A model generated the notes under the pieces. It was not told where the DNA came from, did no database searches, and saw only the letters and a list, made by a program, of their open reading frames with translations. Shown here piece after piece: positions 45,984-58,918 of a DNA stretch of 64,000 bases. Origin of the DNA: Scleromitrula shiraiana (taxonomy: Eukaryota; Ascomycota; Leotiomycetes; Helotiales; Sclerotiniaceae). Every line of letters starts with the position of its first letter. Position 1 is the first letter of the stretch. Location: assembly GCA_028455995.1 (NCBI GenBank), contig JABELC010000008.1, positions 1,487,501 to 1,551,500 on the forward strand, given 5' to 3'. The translations under genes were made by a program, and so were the position numbers.

Positions 45984-48900
45984 GGGACGTTTTGATACAT
46001 AGTAAGTACGGTTACTAGACCGCAATTATAGCTATTGCTCTAGATATAGGAATAAATCTTTGAAGGGACATGAAATGTCTGTTAAACTTTCATCAACTAC
46101 TCATTTGAATATCCGAAAAGATATCAATTAACCTTTCAAATCATGAAGTTGCTCCAAATTACGTAAAGTCCCTACTACTAAGGTAGTACTCGACGTGCCA
46201 CCACAGGTGTAGATAGCGTAAAACCCCCGTTATTCAAACCAAACCATCCATTACACAGAATCTATATTATAGGCTTAACACGCGATTAGACTTTCCATAA
46301 TCTTGATCGCACGGGGAGCTGCATCTTGCATGCACTAAGAAAATCTTGAAACAAACAGATTGCATTTAATAGGACGATCGCGAAATAAAACCAAGATAAA
46401 ATAGAAAATAATATAACATGAGATGAGATAAAATGAATGTGGCGATGTAGATACCAACAGTTTGTGCTACTCAGCCATGCGTGCCCAAAGGGAAAAATCC
46501 AAGAAGAGAAGGTATTTTCGTTTCTTATACTTGCTTTTTATGGTTATGATTGTTTGTGTACTTCGTTTTGAAACACAGCGCATGGCATCCACGAATGGTA
46601 GGTATGGCCATTTCTTTCGTTTGTGGTGGTTGTGGTGTGTGGTGTTGTCAAGTTTTAACGTTGTCATACTGGAGTTTTCTTGATTTTGTGAGATTTCATT
46701 TACGGTAAAGTAATATGATGAAATGGGATTGAAGCTTGAAGCCTTGGCTTGCTCACTCAGGGTCAATGGGTATTAATTATATATAGTATTTGAGATTTTG
46801 TATCGGTACGTATATTATGTATATACCGGTAGTGTGCACAGAAGCTTTCCTTATATAGTATGCGATGCGATATGATTGAGCCCTAGAGATAGATATGCTC
46901 GCTGATCCTTTTTCTTTCTGGAAGCTTGAAGAAAGAATAATAAAATGAATAGGAAGGAATTACCATAAAGAGTACAGTACGGATTGTCGATTGTAATGTG
47001 GTATCAATTCTCCTAGGATGAGCATCAAGCGAGATTTGATGGAAGATTGGATTGGCTTGAGATAGGTGCGGTGGCTGGTGGTAGGAATTGAAAAGACTAC
47101 GTCAATGAGGCTTTGATACGATATTGAGTGGTAGTTGGTTCTATGTATGGAAGAAAAGGAAGGAAGGAGAAGAGGAAGGATTTGATAGATACTGCTTTCC
47201 TATCGCCAATGTCATACATCCATTCACATAGCCTACCTATATGAGTGAGACGAGACGATGATTCTCAAATCTAGATTATATCCCAGAATATTTCACAAAT
47301 TTGATCTAGAACTTTTGAATATTAGAATAGAACTACGCAAGAACCTCATATAACCTTAGATATGTTGTTTTGTTTGAGCCATACTATCTATAAGAAGGTG
47401 GTGATTGATGAGTCCCTATATACTAACTTTTCAACCTTCTGACAACTTGCTTCATAGTATATATCACCAATTGACATGAATGTTAATGTTTGGATGATAG
47501 TTAATGGTGTGTTTATTGTTGGATGAGAGGATATAAAGTGTTATTAGAAGGGAGGCGTTGAGGCTTCAAATGGAATAAAAACGTCAACGTTAACGCCTCC
47601 TTTCTTATCAAATTGCGCCTACTTATTATTTATATATAATTTTTATGTTGAAAGAACAACATTCCATTTACTAATATCATTACAATTTTTTAAGTGAATT
47701 ATTTTTTAGATTAAATCGTGTTCTTTTCATTTCATTTCATTTCTCTATCGAAATAGTATTGGATTTCATAGAATAACTAAAGTGATAATTTGAACTCTCT
47801 ACAAGAATACAAGAACACAAGAACACGACAGCAAGCCATTCATCTGTTTGACCTACCTCAAGTACCTGGACAATACATGACAATACATGGCAATACATAG
47901 TAGTACATACGCACCTTTAATTCGGCATTTTCACGGTCTTTAATACAAATTTCGCCAAAAGATTGCTCCTATTATTTACTCCACTCTCATACATAGCACA
48001 TACATAGCACGTACTTACCTAGGTGGATGGTGGATAGTAGATAGCCTATAGGGTATAGTAAATAACTATATCTTCTTCAACGAACCACCCGGATCGGATA
48101 GATTTTGGTGGAGGTGGATGGTGGATAGTGGATGGTGGATGGTGAATGGGGGGATGGGGGGATGGGATTGTGGACATAGTAGTAGTAATACAAACTTGTG
48201 GTTGTATATAACCTTGAATCAAACCATGTAAGCCATGCAAGCCTCCTCGCCTCTTCGCCTCTTATAAGCTCTATACTATATCGTACTATCTCGTACTATA
48301 TCGTACTATATCGTACTATGTAGGTACTATATTACCCGGATCGCTCTGGTGTACTTGTACCTTTTTTATTATTATTACTATTATTATTAAGGGACGACTA
48401 GGGATAACTAGGGATGACTAGAGATGACTAGGGGACGACGACTAAACTAACCTTATGAATCTCTTAACTAATAAATTTTTAACATGCTCAGACAGGTACT
48501 AACTCCTGAAAGTAAACTACCTGGAAAAACTTAATTATTATTATTATTATTATTATTACTATTATTATTATTATTATTACTACTATTATTATTATTACTA
48601 CTACTACTATTATTATTATTATTGTTATTATTATTATTATTATTATTACTATTATCCACTTTCTTGCTCCTGGTGCTCTATTCTACATACCCAAAACCCT
48701 CTAAATTATCCAATGCAAACAATTCTCAATTCCGCAAAATCTTGAAATCCTAACTAATAATCTACACTCCTTTTTTTCTTATGCCATGAAAAATATTATA
48801 ACCATAAATCATAAATCATAAACTATAAACTATAAACCATAAACCACAAACCACAAATCATAAACTACTACTACTACAACAACAACAACAACAACTACTT

Positions 48901-49107
48901 CTTTTTTTTTATTACAATAAAAATCATCGCATAACTTCAATTTTAAATACTCGAATCCTAATAACAATTCATCAAATCATTCAAAATAATAATATATTTT
49001 ATTGAAGTATCAAAAGTTCCATTACAACACAATCCTTTTCTTCTATCCATTCATTCGATTTCAATACCTTCAAACTGTCTGTTGTTGTTGTTGAACAAGC
49101 GCCAACC
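45984..49107. other. Long divergent intergenic region, repeat-rich, upstream of KNR4
   Basis: 3.1 kb without a supported gene. Contents are AT-rich sequence, AC/GT microsatellites, a GGATGGTGGAT repeat near 48110-48150, TCGTACTATA repeats near 48285-48320, and (ATT)n (separate entry). The last 200 bases form a CT-rich leader to KNR4. Confidence 0.55.
48533..48655 (+). repeat. (ATT)n trinucleotide microsatellite with ACT interruptions
   Basis: About 120 bp of ATT repeated, interrupted by several ACT units. It lies about 450 bp upstream of the KNR4 start codon. Confidence 0.9.
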
Positions 49108-50886
49108 ATGGCGAATTCGTAAGTTACAATCCCCCATTCAAAAAACTTCCTTTCAATAGTATTTCAATCTTTTAGACAAGGTAAATAGTTAAGAATATTG
49201 CTAATTACTTTTATCTATAGCGGTTTAGGTTCTGCTTTCAAATCTTTCTGGCATACTATGACCAGTTATGATCGACGTATGTTGGATATATCAACCTTCT
49301 TATCTCAATATAGCTTCTGACGAAATCAAATAGACTCTTCATACGATTCCCCATATAGAACTGGTCAACATGTTCCCCTTGCACAAAGTCGACACGAACC
49401 CCTAACATCAGTTGCTACAACTGCTTCCGAGTCTCGCGCAGATTTAAATTCCCCCTATTTTGAAGACGCTGGGCGGCATTCTACATCAGCATTGAATGGA
49501 AGCGCTTATCCTGGTTCTCCATTTGTAAACCCATCAAGTCCAGGTCCACAATCTCCTTCACCATACTCCCCTGGAATGAGATCATCAAATATTCAACGAC
49601 AATCTACAACTGAGAATTTCCAAAACGTTACACCTGGTGAAATCCAGCTACAAGCTTTTCAAGAAGGTCTTCCACCACCACCACCAGTTGGACATTCTTG
49701 GAAAAGAATTGATAGATGGGCGGAAGAGAACTACGAGGAATTATGGGATCAACTCTGTGAAGGTTGCACAAATAATGATTTGAATGAATTGGAGCATCAA
49801 TTGGATTGTTCTCTTCCAATGGAGGTTCGCGAGTCTATGCAAATTCATGATGGGCAAGAACGCGGTGGTCTACCTACTGGAATCATCTTTGGCTGCATGT
49901 TACTGGATTGTGAGGAGATTGTACAAGAATGGGAGAACTGGAAGAAGGTAAACCAGGAATACCTAACAGAATCAGTTAACTTCAAGCATCAAATGCCACC
50001 AAAGGCAGTTGGCGGTAGCTCATCTTCGTCCTCGAAAACGCCTGCGAATACACAAAACCCATACTGGAGGCAGGAATTAATGGCTCGTCAAGATTCTCAA
50101 CCTCCAAATGCTATCCAAAAGGTTTACGCACATCCCGCATGGATTCCACTTGCTAGAGATTGGGGTGGAAATCAAGTAGCAGTTGATTTGGCACCTGGTC
50201 CAGCTGGTAAGTGGGGTCAGGTTATTTTGTTTGGTCGAGACTACGATTGTAAATATGTGGTTGCACGATCATGGTCTGCTTTCTTGGCTACTGTAGCAGA
50301 TGATCTTAGCAGTGGAAAATGGTTTGTGGAAGAGGAGACCAATGAGTTGAAATTGAGGGAATTCAAATCAAGGAATGTTGAACCTGGATACCTTGATATT
50401 CTCAGATGGAGAATGGATCAAAAATATGGTCGCAGGAACGTTCGAAGAAGATCTGCACCACCCGTTAATGGCAATGGAGGATCCCCTTCTGCATCTCCAT
50501 ACACCAGCCCACCTGCAGAAATTGGCGAACCACGAGGACGATCGATGCAAAGATTTTCAGGAGCTTCACCTATCCCAAGTCCCAACCGTCCAAATTACGG
50601 AAAATCAAGCCCCCTGGCTAAAGTGACAGAAGAAGGTTCCTCCTCCGCAATCAAGGTTAACACTATGGAGGTTCCCAGCGCGAAATTAGTCGAAGTCGAA
50701 ACTCCCCGACCAAGTGAAGATAACAAGGAACGATTACTACGAACACCATCTCCTACCGAGAAGAAAGAGAACGAGAAGAAATCCAGCTCCGAAGAACCAA
50801 AACCTACGGGATTGGGATTGGTGACAGGAGATGCGGAGAAGGATTCTTCGATCGATGAATCTGGAATGAAAACGATTGAAATTTGA
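49108..50886 (+). CDS. Cell wall assembly regulator Knr4/Smi1 (SUKH domain)
   Basis: A regulator that couples signalling to wall glucan/chitin synthesis and polar growth. Exons 49108-49118, 49221-49276 and 49334-50886 give 539 residues. The tiny first exon (MANS) is supported by a GTAAGT donor and the in-frame continuation GLGSAFKSFWHTMTSYDRHSSYDSPYR, quoted here as SGLGSAFKSFWHTMTSYDR. The N-terminal 110 residues are Ser/Pro-rich. The SUKH core begins near SWKRIDRWAEENYEELWDQL and continues through CSLPMEVRESMQIHDGQE, LPTGIIFGCMLLDCEEI, HPAWIPLARDWGGNQVAVDL and GQVILFGRDYDCKYVV. From about residue 380 the protein is disordered and Ser/Pro/Lys/Glu-rich, as in other fungal Knr4 proteins. Confidence 0.95.
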
Positions 50887-52395
50887 TTTAATCAACCTAC
50901 TGCTGAGCAGTCTAGAATACGAATAGGGCTCTTTTGAATTATTTCAAAGCAAGTAACGTCACGCGTTAGTAGCATTCAGTTGCATACATTACATTATATT
51001 ACATTACATGAGGAGTTTTTGGGCGTTTGAAAGACATGTTGTATTTGAATTTGATTATTACATCTTTTTTCCCCCCACTTCTCTTGTCTCTTCTTTTGCT
51101 TCTTCGACGACGATGGATTGATGGATTGATTGATTGATTGATTGATTTGACATGATGGCTTGATGGCATGGTAATTCGTCTTTTTTTGACTTTGACATTT
51201 TCTTTTTGTGGTTCATAAGGTTGTTAGTTTGAGATGTGAGGATGGGGTTCTTCTTTCTCGCAATGAAATGAATATACTTTTTTCTCTTGTGGGGGGGAGG
51301 GGGGTGGGGAAGAGAAGAGAGGGGAAGGTGAGAGGGAGGAATGGAACACCGGGAGGAGATATCTTTCTTCCTGGGCTTTTCCCTTCAATTGCCATACTTC
51401 CTCGTATGTCACGTCTCGTCTTTCTTGTCTTAATTCATTGTACATGTACAATTAGTTCAATCATATTATTCGTCTTGATCTTAGGGTTTCGAAAGGACCC
51501 TTTTCTTAAGTTCTTGTTTCTTCTTTTCTTCGTTTACCTTTTGGTTTCAAATGTCTTTTTCTTGTGCGTGGGTTTGGGTTTGGGTTTGGGTTTTCGGGTA
51601 GATAGACGGTGGTTGGATTGAGGGATTGATGGTGAGATGAGATGAGATGAGACGAGATGAGATGAGATGAGATGAGATGAGACGAGATGAGATGAGATGA
51701 GATGAGATGAGATGAGATGAGAAGGGAGAAAGTGGGCGGGATGGATGGTTAGGGATGTAGGAGAGAAGAGGAGTTGGAGTTGAGGTTGAGGTGTAGGATG
51801 GATGGATGGAATTGTATTATGAATAGTTTAGTTAGTGATGATGTGTATTTGGAGATGTAAATGGAGATGGGAGAGTAGAAGATGATTGACTGATGGGTTC
51901 AAGATGGGAATGAAAGGGAATATTGGAGAAGCAACGTGAGATGCGAATGTGAGATTAGTAAAGGAAAGGAAAGGAAAGGAAAGGATAGTAGGACACTTCA
52001 TGTAGAAATCATAACACTCAATCTTTATGTTTGTTTTATTGTGCGGTAATGTGATACGAGGTTGGTGGTGGATTATACGTGAGTTGGATATGAAGAGCTT
52101 ATATAAGAGATGTGAAACTACATGTCTTGCTAGTAGGATGTGTATTTTGTTCTCTTGATATTTTAAGAGAGGATATCGTTTGGTGCGTTGAGTTTGTTTT
52201 TGGTGGATAAATTATAAACCCACACTAGCTAATTACTTCTCTCACGCCATGTCTCGAACCTGTAACTAAGCTTCAATATAATTCACATCTCGAAATGAAT
52301 AACTAAACGTCCTCCACGAATTCAAGCAGATGCAATAAATCCGCGAATGGTACGAAATAATCCAGAACGGTAATGCGACTTTAATAATCTATGAT
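50887..52395. other. Intergenic between KNR4 and SEC8
   Basis: 1.5 kb holding the KNR4 3' UTR and the SEC8 promoter. Low-complexity tracts include GATT near 51115-51150, TTTGGG near 51568-51596, (GATGA)n, and GAAAG near 51960-51985. No gene is seen. Confidence 0.55.
51633..51722 (+). repeat. (GAGAT)n pentanucleotide minisatellite
   Basis: About seventeen GATGA/GAGAT units, a few changed to GACGA. Confidence 0.9.
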
Positions 52396-55300
52396 ATGTC
52401 CCGCAATCGATATGGAGGTCTCGGGGAAGACCCGTACATGAACGGTAGCTCCAATAACAGCTATGCGAATGGGAACAACTATGTCGGTAGCAGCATGCGA
52501 AACGGAAATGGCTACGGAGGACAAATAACAGAAGATGGGGATTACGACCCCTATGCCAATCGCTACGACACACCACCCCCACCCCGACAAGAGCTACGAA
52601 CGCCCTCCCCCTCCATGCCACGAACCCCTCGATCTCGAGGGGTCTCCCGACCCCGAGACGCCGTCGGCAGATCCCGCCCGGACGAAAGCAACGCGGAGCG
52701 ACAAATCGGCGAGGTGCTCGAGCAGGTCAAGCAGGACTGGCCCGCTATGTGCGAGAACGAATGCGTACCCGTGCAACTGGCGCTTCAACTCCTGGACACG
52801 AGTTCCGTGGGCCGCGCGCACGAACTCGATAAATTCCAGGAATCGATGCAATATCTGCAAGACTCGCTGAAGAACATCGTGCACGAGCACCATCAGGGCT
52901 TCAACAGTTCGATTGGAACGTTCCATAAGATCCAGACGAGCATTCAGACGTCGCAGAAGAGGGTGCGCTCGTTGAAGGATTCGCTCGCCGGGTCCAAGGC
53001 CAATCTTTCCACGACGGATCCCGAGTTGAGGAAGTTGGGCGCCGCGAGCACGGCGTATGATGCGCTTTTGCATACGCTGTCTGAGGTGGAGGAGCTGAGA
53101 TTGGTTCCGGATCAGCTGGAGGCGAGGATCTCCGAGAAGAGATTCTTGACTGCGGTGGATGTGTTGCAGGATGCGTTGCGGCGGATCCGATCTCCGGAAT
53201 TGGACGATATTGGGGCCTTGAGCGATCTGAGGAGCTATCTTACGAATCAGGAGACTGCGTTGACGGATATTTTGATCGAGGAACTTCATGATCATTTGTA
53301 TTTGAAGTCGCCTTATTGTCAGGAACGCTGGCAGATGCTGGCTAAGACGCAGGGTGGTATGGCGAAGGAGAAATTTGAAAATATCAATGTACGGCCGTTT
53401 TTTGAGGTTCTTGATTCGATGGATTTGGCAAATCCTATGGTGGAGGATGCGTCGAGAAATCCGGAGGCGGATACATTCTACTATTTGGAGTTATTGACCG
53501 AATCACTGAATAAACTTGGTCGTCTGGATATCGCCGTAAACACCATCAAACAGCGACTGCCCGTTGAACTTTTCGGCATAGTCAATGAAACGAATAGCGA
53601 AGTGGACCAGAAACATCCAAGTTCATTGCGTGGTGGATTTTCAGGATCGCAGGGAAACCAGACTTTTTCGGCCAGGGAAAATACTATTCGTGCGGATGTT
53701 ATCTATGATCTTTTGTGGACGCTGTATGCAAAATTTGAGGCTATTGCGGAGGGTCATCGTGTGTTTAACGATGTTGTGAAGGCTATTACTAAGAGAGAGG
53801 GTATGAGGAATTCTACCGTACTACTTGGTGGGTTTAGGGAGTTATGGAATCTTTATCAGAATGAGATCCGATCACTTTTACACAATTATGTCACGACAGA
53901 TGCGGATGTCTATCAATTTAATTCTCCTCGACTGGGAACATCAAAGTCGGATTCTAAATTAGAACGGCTCTTTAGGTTTTCAGATGCCGATCCTAAATCT
54001 GTGCATATGACGACGGAATATGATGAATTGGAAGGTATAATCCGAGCTGCTGTACCCGGTCTTATGTCAGGCTCTCGAAAATCCGGCGCCGATGCTAAGA
54101 AAACGAAACCCTTACTCGACAGCTCGGTTGGAAGAGTGAGTGGGAAACGATTGACTGGTGGTTTCGATACGAAGAATGGTGGAATTGGAGCACACAAATC
54201 ACTTGTTGAACCTAGTGTTTTTAACATGAGCTTGCTCTTACCGCCCACCTTAACTTTTCTGCAAAGATTGAAAGCTATCGTTCCGCCTGGCTCGGATCTG
54301 GTGACAAGTACATTGACTTCTTTCTTGGATAATTTCCTCGTTAATGTTTTTCTTCCTCAGCTTGATGAGACGTTGGGAAAGCTTAGTGATTCGGTGTTTG
54401 AAGAAACTGATGCTTTTCAACAAGATTCTCAATGGGCGGTCGTGTCGAGAAGACCTGTTTTCAAGGGCACATCTGCTTTTTTTGCGTTGATTACCGCATT
54501 TTGCAGAATGTTGGATACGATTCCTCATGATCAGGCATTGAGCCAACTCATCATTACGCAAATGATGAGATATTATGATAGATGTTACGATTGGTTCAAA
54601 TCCCTCGTATCACGCGCCCGAGATTCCGAAGGCTCAACCCTTAAACTCTCCGCCCTGCTCGCCAGCGAACCAGGTGAAATCCACGATGCCATGCAAAAGA
54701 TATGGACAAACGAAGAAGTCGATCGCAATCTCCTCGAAACCGAAAACGGTCTATTGATTCTCCAAACTAACGCCACACCCCTGCAAACCGACGATATCAT
54801 CACGGATCGCGATACGATTTCTTCGCTTTGCGTCTTGTATACGAGTATGAAATGGTTGGCGATTAAGATTGGCCAGCTGAGACATATTACGAGGAATGAT
54901 GCGGATTCTTCGAGGGCGAATATGTCGTCGGCTTCGGTGCAGAAACCCATGAGTAGGAGGTGGACGCTTCTGAATGACCCGGCTAAGGCGCAGGATGATC
55001 AGATTCAGGTTTATCTTCCTATGACTCAGGAAACTGTTGTGTATGTATCTCCTCTCTATCTATCTATTTCTACCTCCGTCTCTACCCTCCCTTCCTTCCT
55101 TATCTTTCATCTTTCATATACATACATACAAAACGAATAAACAAACTAACATTCATCCCCCCTCTCCCAGCGCCTTCGACTCAATCGTATCCTCCTACCT
55201 CGAACTAGCCGGCAACGTCCTCCTAACCCTCCACCTCGAAACCCGCATCCAAATCCTGCACTCCCTCCACCTCATCCTCTCCCCCCCCTCCACCCCCCAA

Positions 55301-55849
55301 AACCCCACCCCCTACATTCTCTCCCAACCCGTCCCTGAATCCGACCCCACGATCCTCTCCCTCAACGCCAATCTCGTTGCCTACGACGAAACGATCGTGG
55401 GGTTCCTCAGGGAAAAAGAAATCGCGTTTATTAGAACGGGATTGGCCGCGCTGATTGATACCGTGTTGGTGAGTAATGCGGGGATGCTGGGCAGGATCAA
55501 TAGACACGGGGCTGAGAGGATGAAGTTGAATACGTTGGTGCTGCAGCAGAATCTGAAGAATATTGAGGAGGGCGGGGATTTGAGGAGGGCGAGGAGGTTT
55601 TGGGAGTTGTTTTGTGGGGGGGCGGATGAGGTTGTTAGGTGGGCGAAGGAAGGGGGTGGGGTAGGGGGACAACAAGGGGGAGCGGGAGGCACTGGGGAGG
55701 AAAAATTCACATATGAGGAGTTGAAATCGTTGATCGAGTTGATCTTTAGCGAGCAGGCGGGGAGTGCGGAGAGAGGCGTTAGTACGGTGGCGAAGAGGAG
55801 GGAGGGCGAGTATACGTTGAAGTTGAGTGAGTATATGTGGCAGAGTTAG
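52396..55849 (+). CDS. SEC8: Exocyst complex component Sec8
   Basis: A subunit of the exocyst, which tethers secretory vesicles to the plasma membrane at growing tips. Exons 52396-55040 and 55171-55849 are joined by a 130-bp intron (GTATGT...CTCCCAG) in phase 2 and give 1107 residues. Residues 1-95 are Asn/Gly/Pro/Arg-rich. The Sec8 N-terminal domain follows (QIGEVLEQVKQDWPAM, VPVQLALQLLD, QESMQYLQDSLKNIV), with coiled-coil character at about 150-200 (IQTSIQTSQKRVRSLKDSL). The long helical body includes VDVLQDALRRIRSPEL, YFLELL-like YYLELLTESLNKLGRL and LLPPTLTFLQRLKAIVPPGSD. The end is AFDSIVSSYLELAGNVLLTLHLETR and FTYEELKSLIELIFSE. The C-terminal exon is GC-rich with strong codon bias. KNR4 lies upstream on the same strand. 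Confidence 0.95.
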
Positions 55850-56400
55850 ATGGGGGGATGGGTACTTGGAGGTTCATGGATGGATGGATGGGAGGATGGG
55901 ATGGAGATACATACATATATACATGTATGAATGTGTGTGTGTGTGTGTGTGATTAGATATCTAAATATACCATTTTAATATACCAGCCTGTTTATTTTAT
56001 TTTATTTTATTCCATATCTTTATCTTCTCACTATGTGGTCCACCCATATCATATCTCCTCACTCTGTATACACACATGAGAATATATAAAACCATACATA
56101 ATGCCCATTACAAGCAAACACTGGCAAATAAATGTTTTTTGTATGCTATTGTTTATTTGGCACAGTTGTCAATCATGGTAGTTATCTTTTTGCGCAATTC
56201 CCCATCTCCTTCCTTCCTTCCTTCCTTCCTTCCCTCCTTCCTTCCCCCATAAAGTGCACGCAAGCTTCAGATCTTCACCACAACATCAATATCAGCGCTA
56301 AACGACCCCCTCGCCATGCAACCTCATTCCATTTCATTCATTCATTCTATATCATTCTCTTCCAGAGTCTACAGAAATCCCCCATCTACATACCCAATGT
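55850..56400. other. Convergent 3' region between SEC8 and the alpha/beta hydrolase
   Basis: Holds both 3' UTRs and microsatellites (GGATG near 55877, GT near 55936, TTCC near 56212-56245). No gene is seen. Confidence 0.5.
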
Positions 56401-58130
56401 TCAAAGACCATTCGTAGCAAGCCAATCAACCTGCACCTGATATCCACCCGTCGCATTACTCTACGCACATCATTAGTCATACGATCCTGATCCGTAGCAA
56501 GCGGAGTTTGATAGGGGGAAAAAAAAAAGGAAATCTCACAGCATATGTCAATATATGGCCGGTGTTAGGCTGGATATAAGAATCGTAGCCGATGGAATTG
56601 GGGAAGGCGGCGCGGGCGGCGGGCTCGATTACGCCGGGACAGTAGCCGCCGCATTCTACGAGGTCGTATTCTCCGCTGTGGGGGTGTTAGTTGTTGTGGG
56701 ATACGATGGTTTGGAGGGGAAGTGGAGTGGATTTTGCGGCGGGTGGGGGATGCGTGTGGGAAGGCTTGTTTGTATGTATGTATGTATGTATGTATGTATG
56801 TATGTATGTATGTATGTATGTATGGCTGGAGTTATATCATAGGTATTATATAGGTGGTAAACTCACTTGAAAAACATAACCGGTGCCGTGACTGCTGTGG
56901 CTGTGATGTTAACCGTGAGAATGGTTATCTGCTCCATGACAGCAGAAGGCCAGCTTTGTGAATATAAGTGGTGAGCTGCCGCAGGGTCAAAATAAGGGAC
57001 CTTGAAAAAACTACACATCAAGATATCGGGTCAGTAAGTCAAATCAAGTAGAAATATACTCCCGCTGAAAACATCAAAAGACGAAAAAAAAAATTAAAAA
57101 AAACTTACGCCGCAGAGCATGAATATACATCCGCGCAATACGTATACGCAGAATCATACTTCGAAAACCTCGACGGGTTCAACGTACTCGCGATTCTCCC
57201 CGACAACGTAGCGAGCACGAGGCCACCCTGCGGAAGTCCCCCATAGAGAGACATACCAGTGAGAAGCGCGCCATCTGCAACGGTAGAGTTCAGCGACATG
57301 AGGGCGACGCTGAGGAAGGAGCCGAAACTGTGGCCTACGAGGACTAGTTTCTTGGGCGTGTATTTGGGGACTCCGGGGAGATTGCCGGATCGTACGAGCG
57401 TGGTTAGTTTGGAGAGGATTTGTAGCTGGATAGCAGCTTGGTTGGTGTAGCCGTCGACTCTAGATAAATAGGGGGGTTAATTTGCTTGTATGTTTGATTT
57501 GTTCATACGGGGATTTTGGAATTTGGGTATGGCAATATAGAATAGGGTTACACGTTTAGAACTTGACTTACATTTGCGATTCTCCAGATCCGAGTCGGTC
57601 GTAATAGAAGATAGAATAGCCCTTCGAGGTGACAAAATCCACAAAACTGTAGTCCGAAGATTGAAATTGCGAATCCCAATAGCTTCACAAACCAGATATC
57701 TCGCAGTCAGAGGAGTCCGTCCAAGATAACGTGATCATGGAAGAGTGGAAGTGAAGAGAGGAACAACATGAATAATTTAAACTCACTATCTATCCATAAG
57801 CAAACCATGAGAGGCTACTAGCACCGTGCCTACTACTCCATTTTTTGGAGTGCAAAAGGTCCCAGCAATAGTATAGGTAGCATCTTGCGGGCTCGATACT
57901 CCACTAAAGGGGAGAAAACTCGTACTGGCATCTCTTCGATTGAGCTCCGCAAGGAAATTCCCAACATCGAAGTTATTGTTGAACTTGGGCAATCCCCAGA
58001 GAAAATTGCTGCTGGTTACGCTGACTGGGATGGTAACATCGTAGCATTTTTTCGCGCTGGTGATGTTGATGTTAAACCCCAGGGAACTGGTAATCAGCAG
58101 GAAGAATGCGCTAAAACGATAGAGAAACAT
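56401..58130 (-). CDS. Secreted alpha/beta hydrolase (serine hydrolase)
   Basis: A predicted extracellular esterase or lipase-like enzyme; substrate unknown. Exons 58130-57787, 57682-57572, 57459-57109, 57010-56867, 56675-56540 and 56460-56401 keep frame throughout and give 381 residues. The ATG at 58130 was chosen because it opens a signal peptide (FLYRFSAFFLLITSSLGF); the longer upstream frame begins only at GTG. Fold landmarks are VLVASHGLLMDRYWDS (strand plus HG), YSIFYYDRLGSGES, the nucleophile elbow GHSFGS with Ser196, APVMFFNGEYDLVECGG (acid residue), and NTGHILTY (catalytic His). Intron 4 contains a long ATGT microsatellite. The neighbour on the same strand is a polyketide synthase, 0.8 kb upstream, so a shared metabolite cluster is possible but unproven. 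Confidence 0.88.
56768..56823 (+). repeat. (GTAT)n microsatellite within an intron of the hydrolase gene
   Basis: About thirteen GTAT units inside the 56676-56866 intron. They contain many potential GT donors on one strand but do not affect the coding frame. Confidence 0.85.
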
Positions 58131-58918
58131 AGTACGGTATGCTGTTAATATGTACAGTATCAAGAAGCAAAGCGAAGAAACTCTGTACGACACGGTCTGC
58201 TTCTGAGAATAGATAGATGGTCAGGAACGGGTTTTATAGGTCCCAGTGAATCAGAGAATCCCACATGGCACCCATGTGTGGAGGAAGGGGCTTGCTGGGG
58301 AGGTAGCTAGGTCCCTTATGCATTGTGAGCCTCTACGCATGACTTGGCCATAATAGGAAGGCAGAAGCTCTGGCTACTAGTCAGCATAATCTAATGTAAA
58401 TGCGTGAATAAACGCTAGGAGTGTTTTCTTTGGGTCTTTTTTGCGAAGGCAAAAACCCATGAGGAATATCCCAATATGTAGAGGAATCCTTTGTGCTTAC
58501 TGTGCCACTCTATTATGTACAAAAGAGGCAAAGCTGCATACCAAGAGAATTAAATTTTATATTGGCTTATGTTGGATGCTACCTTTCCAAGGTTTCGTGA
58601 AGGCTGCACCCTTCTTGCTTCTTTGATGAAAAATATGCATAGGAGGGTTACATTCCTTCTTCTAGAAAAGTAGCGGATGATCTCGAAGGATTTATGGTCA
58701 CTACTTCGGGAACAATTAAATGTTAATTGGGTAGTTTGAACCGGAAAGATACCTTCCATAGAATCAGCTAGGTATTGAGTCAAATTGTATTTTTTAGCTA
58801 CTGTGCCATCAATATTTGATCCTCTATTCTAATTACAAGGCTTCTTAAGTTCTGCGAAGGAAAGCGGCATCGAAAAAACAAAGGAGACAACAATATTTAA
58901 TTTTAGACGAAGCTACAC
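58131..58918. promoter_or_regulatory. Intergenic: hydrolase promoter and PKS 3' flank
   Basis: 788 bp between two minus-strand genes. It contains a TATA-like GTTTTATAGG near 58230 on the plus strand. No clear conserved site and no gene. Confidence 0.45.

Noticed and set aside
51568..51596. Telomere-like (TTTGGG)n
   Set aside because: Only about four copies, the unit differs from the fungal TTAGGG, and it sits between housekeeping genes.
53913..54248. Antisense frames within SEC8, LOG and FES1
   Set aside because: They mirror strongly biased coding sequence on the true strand.
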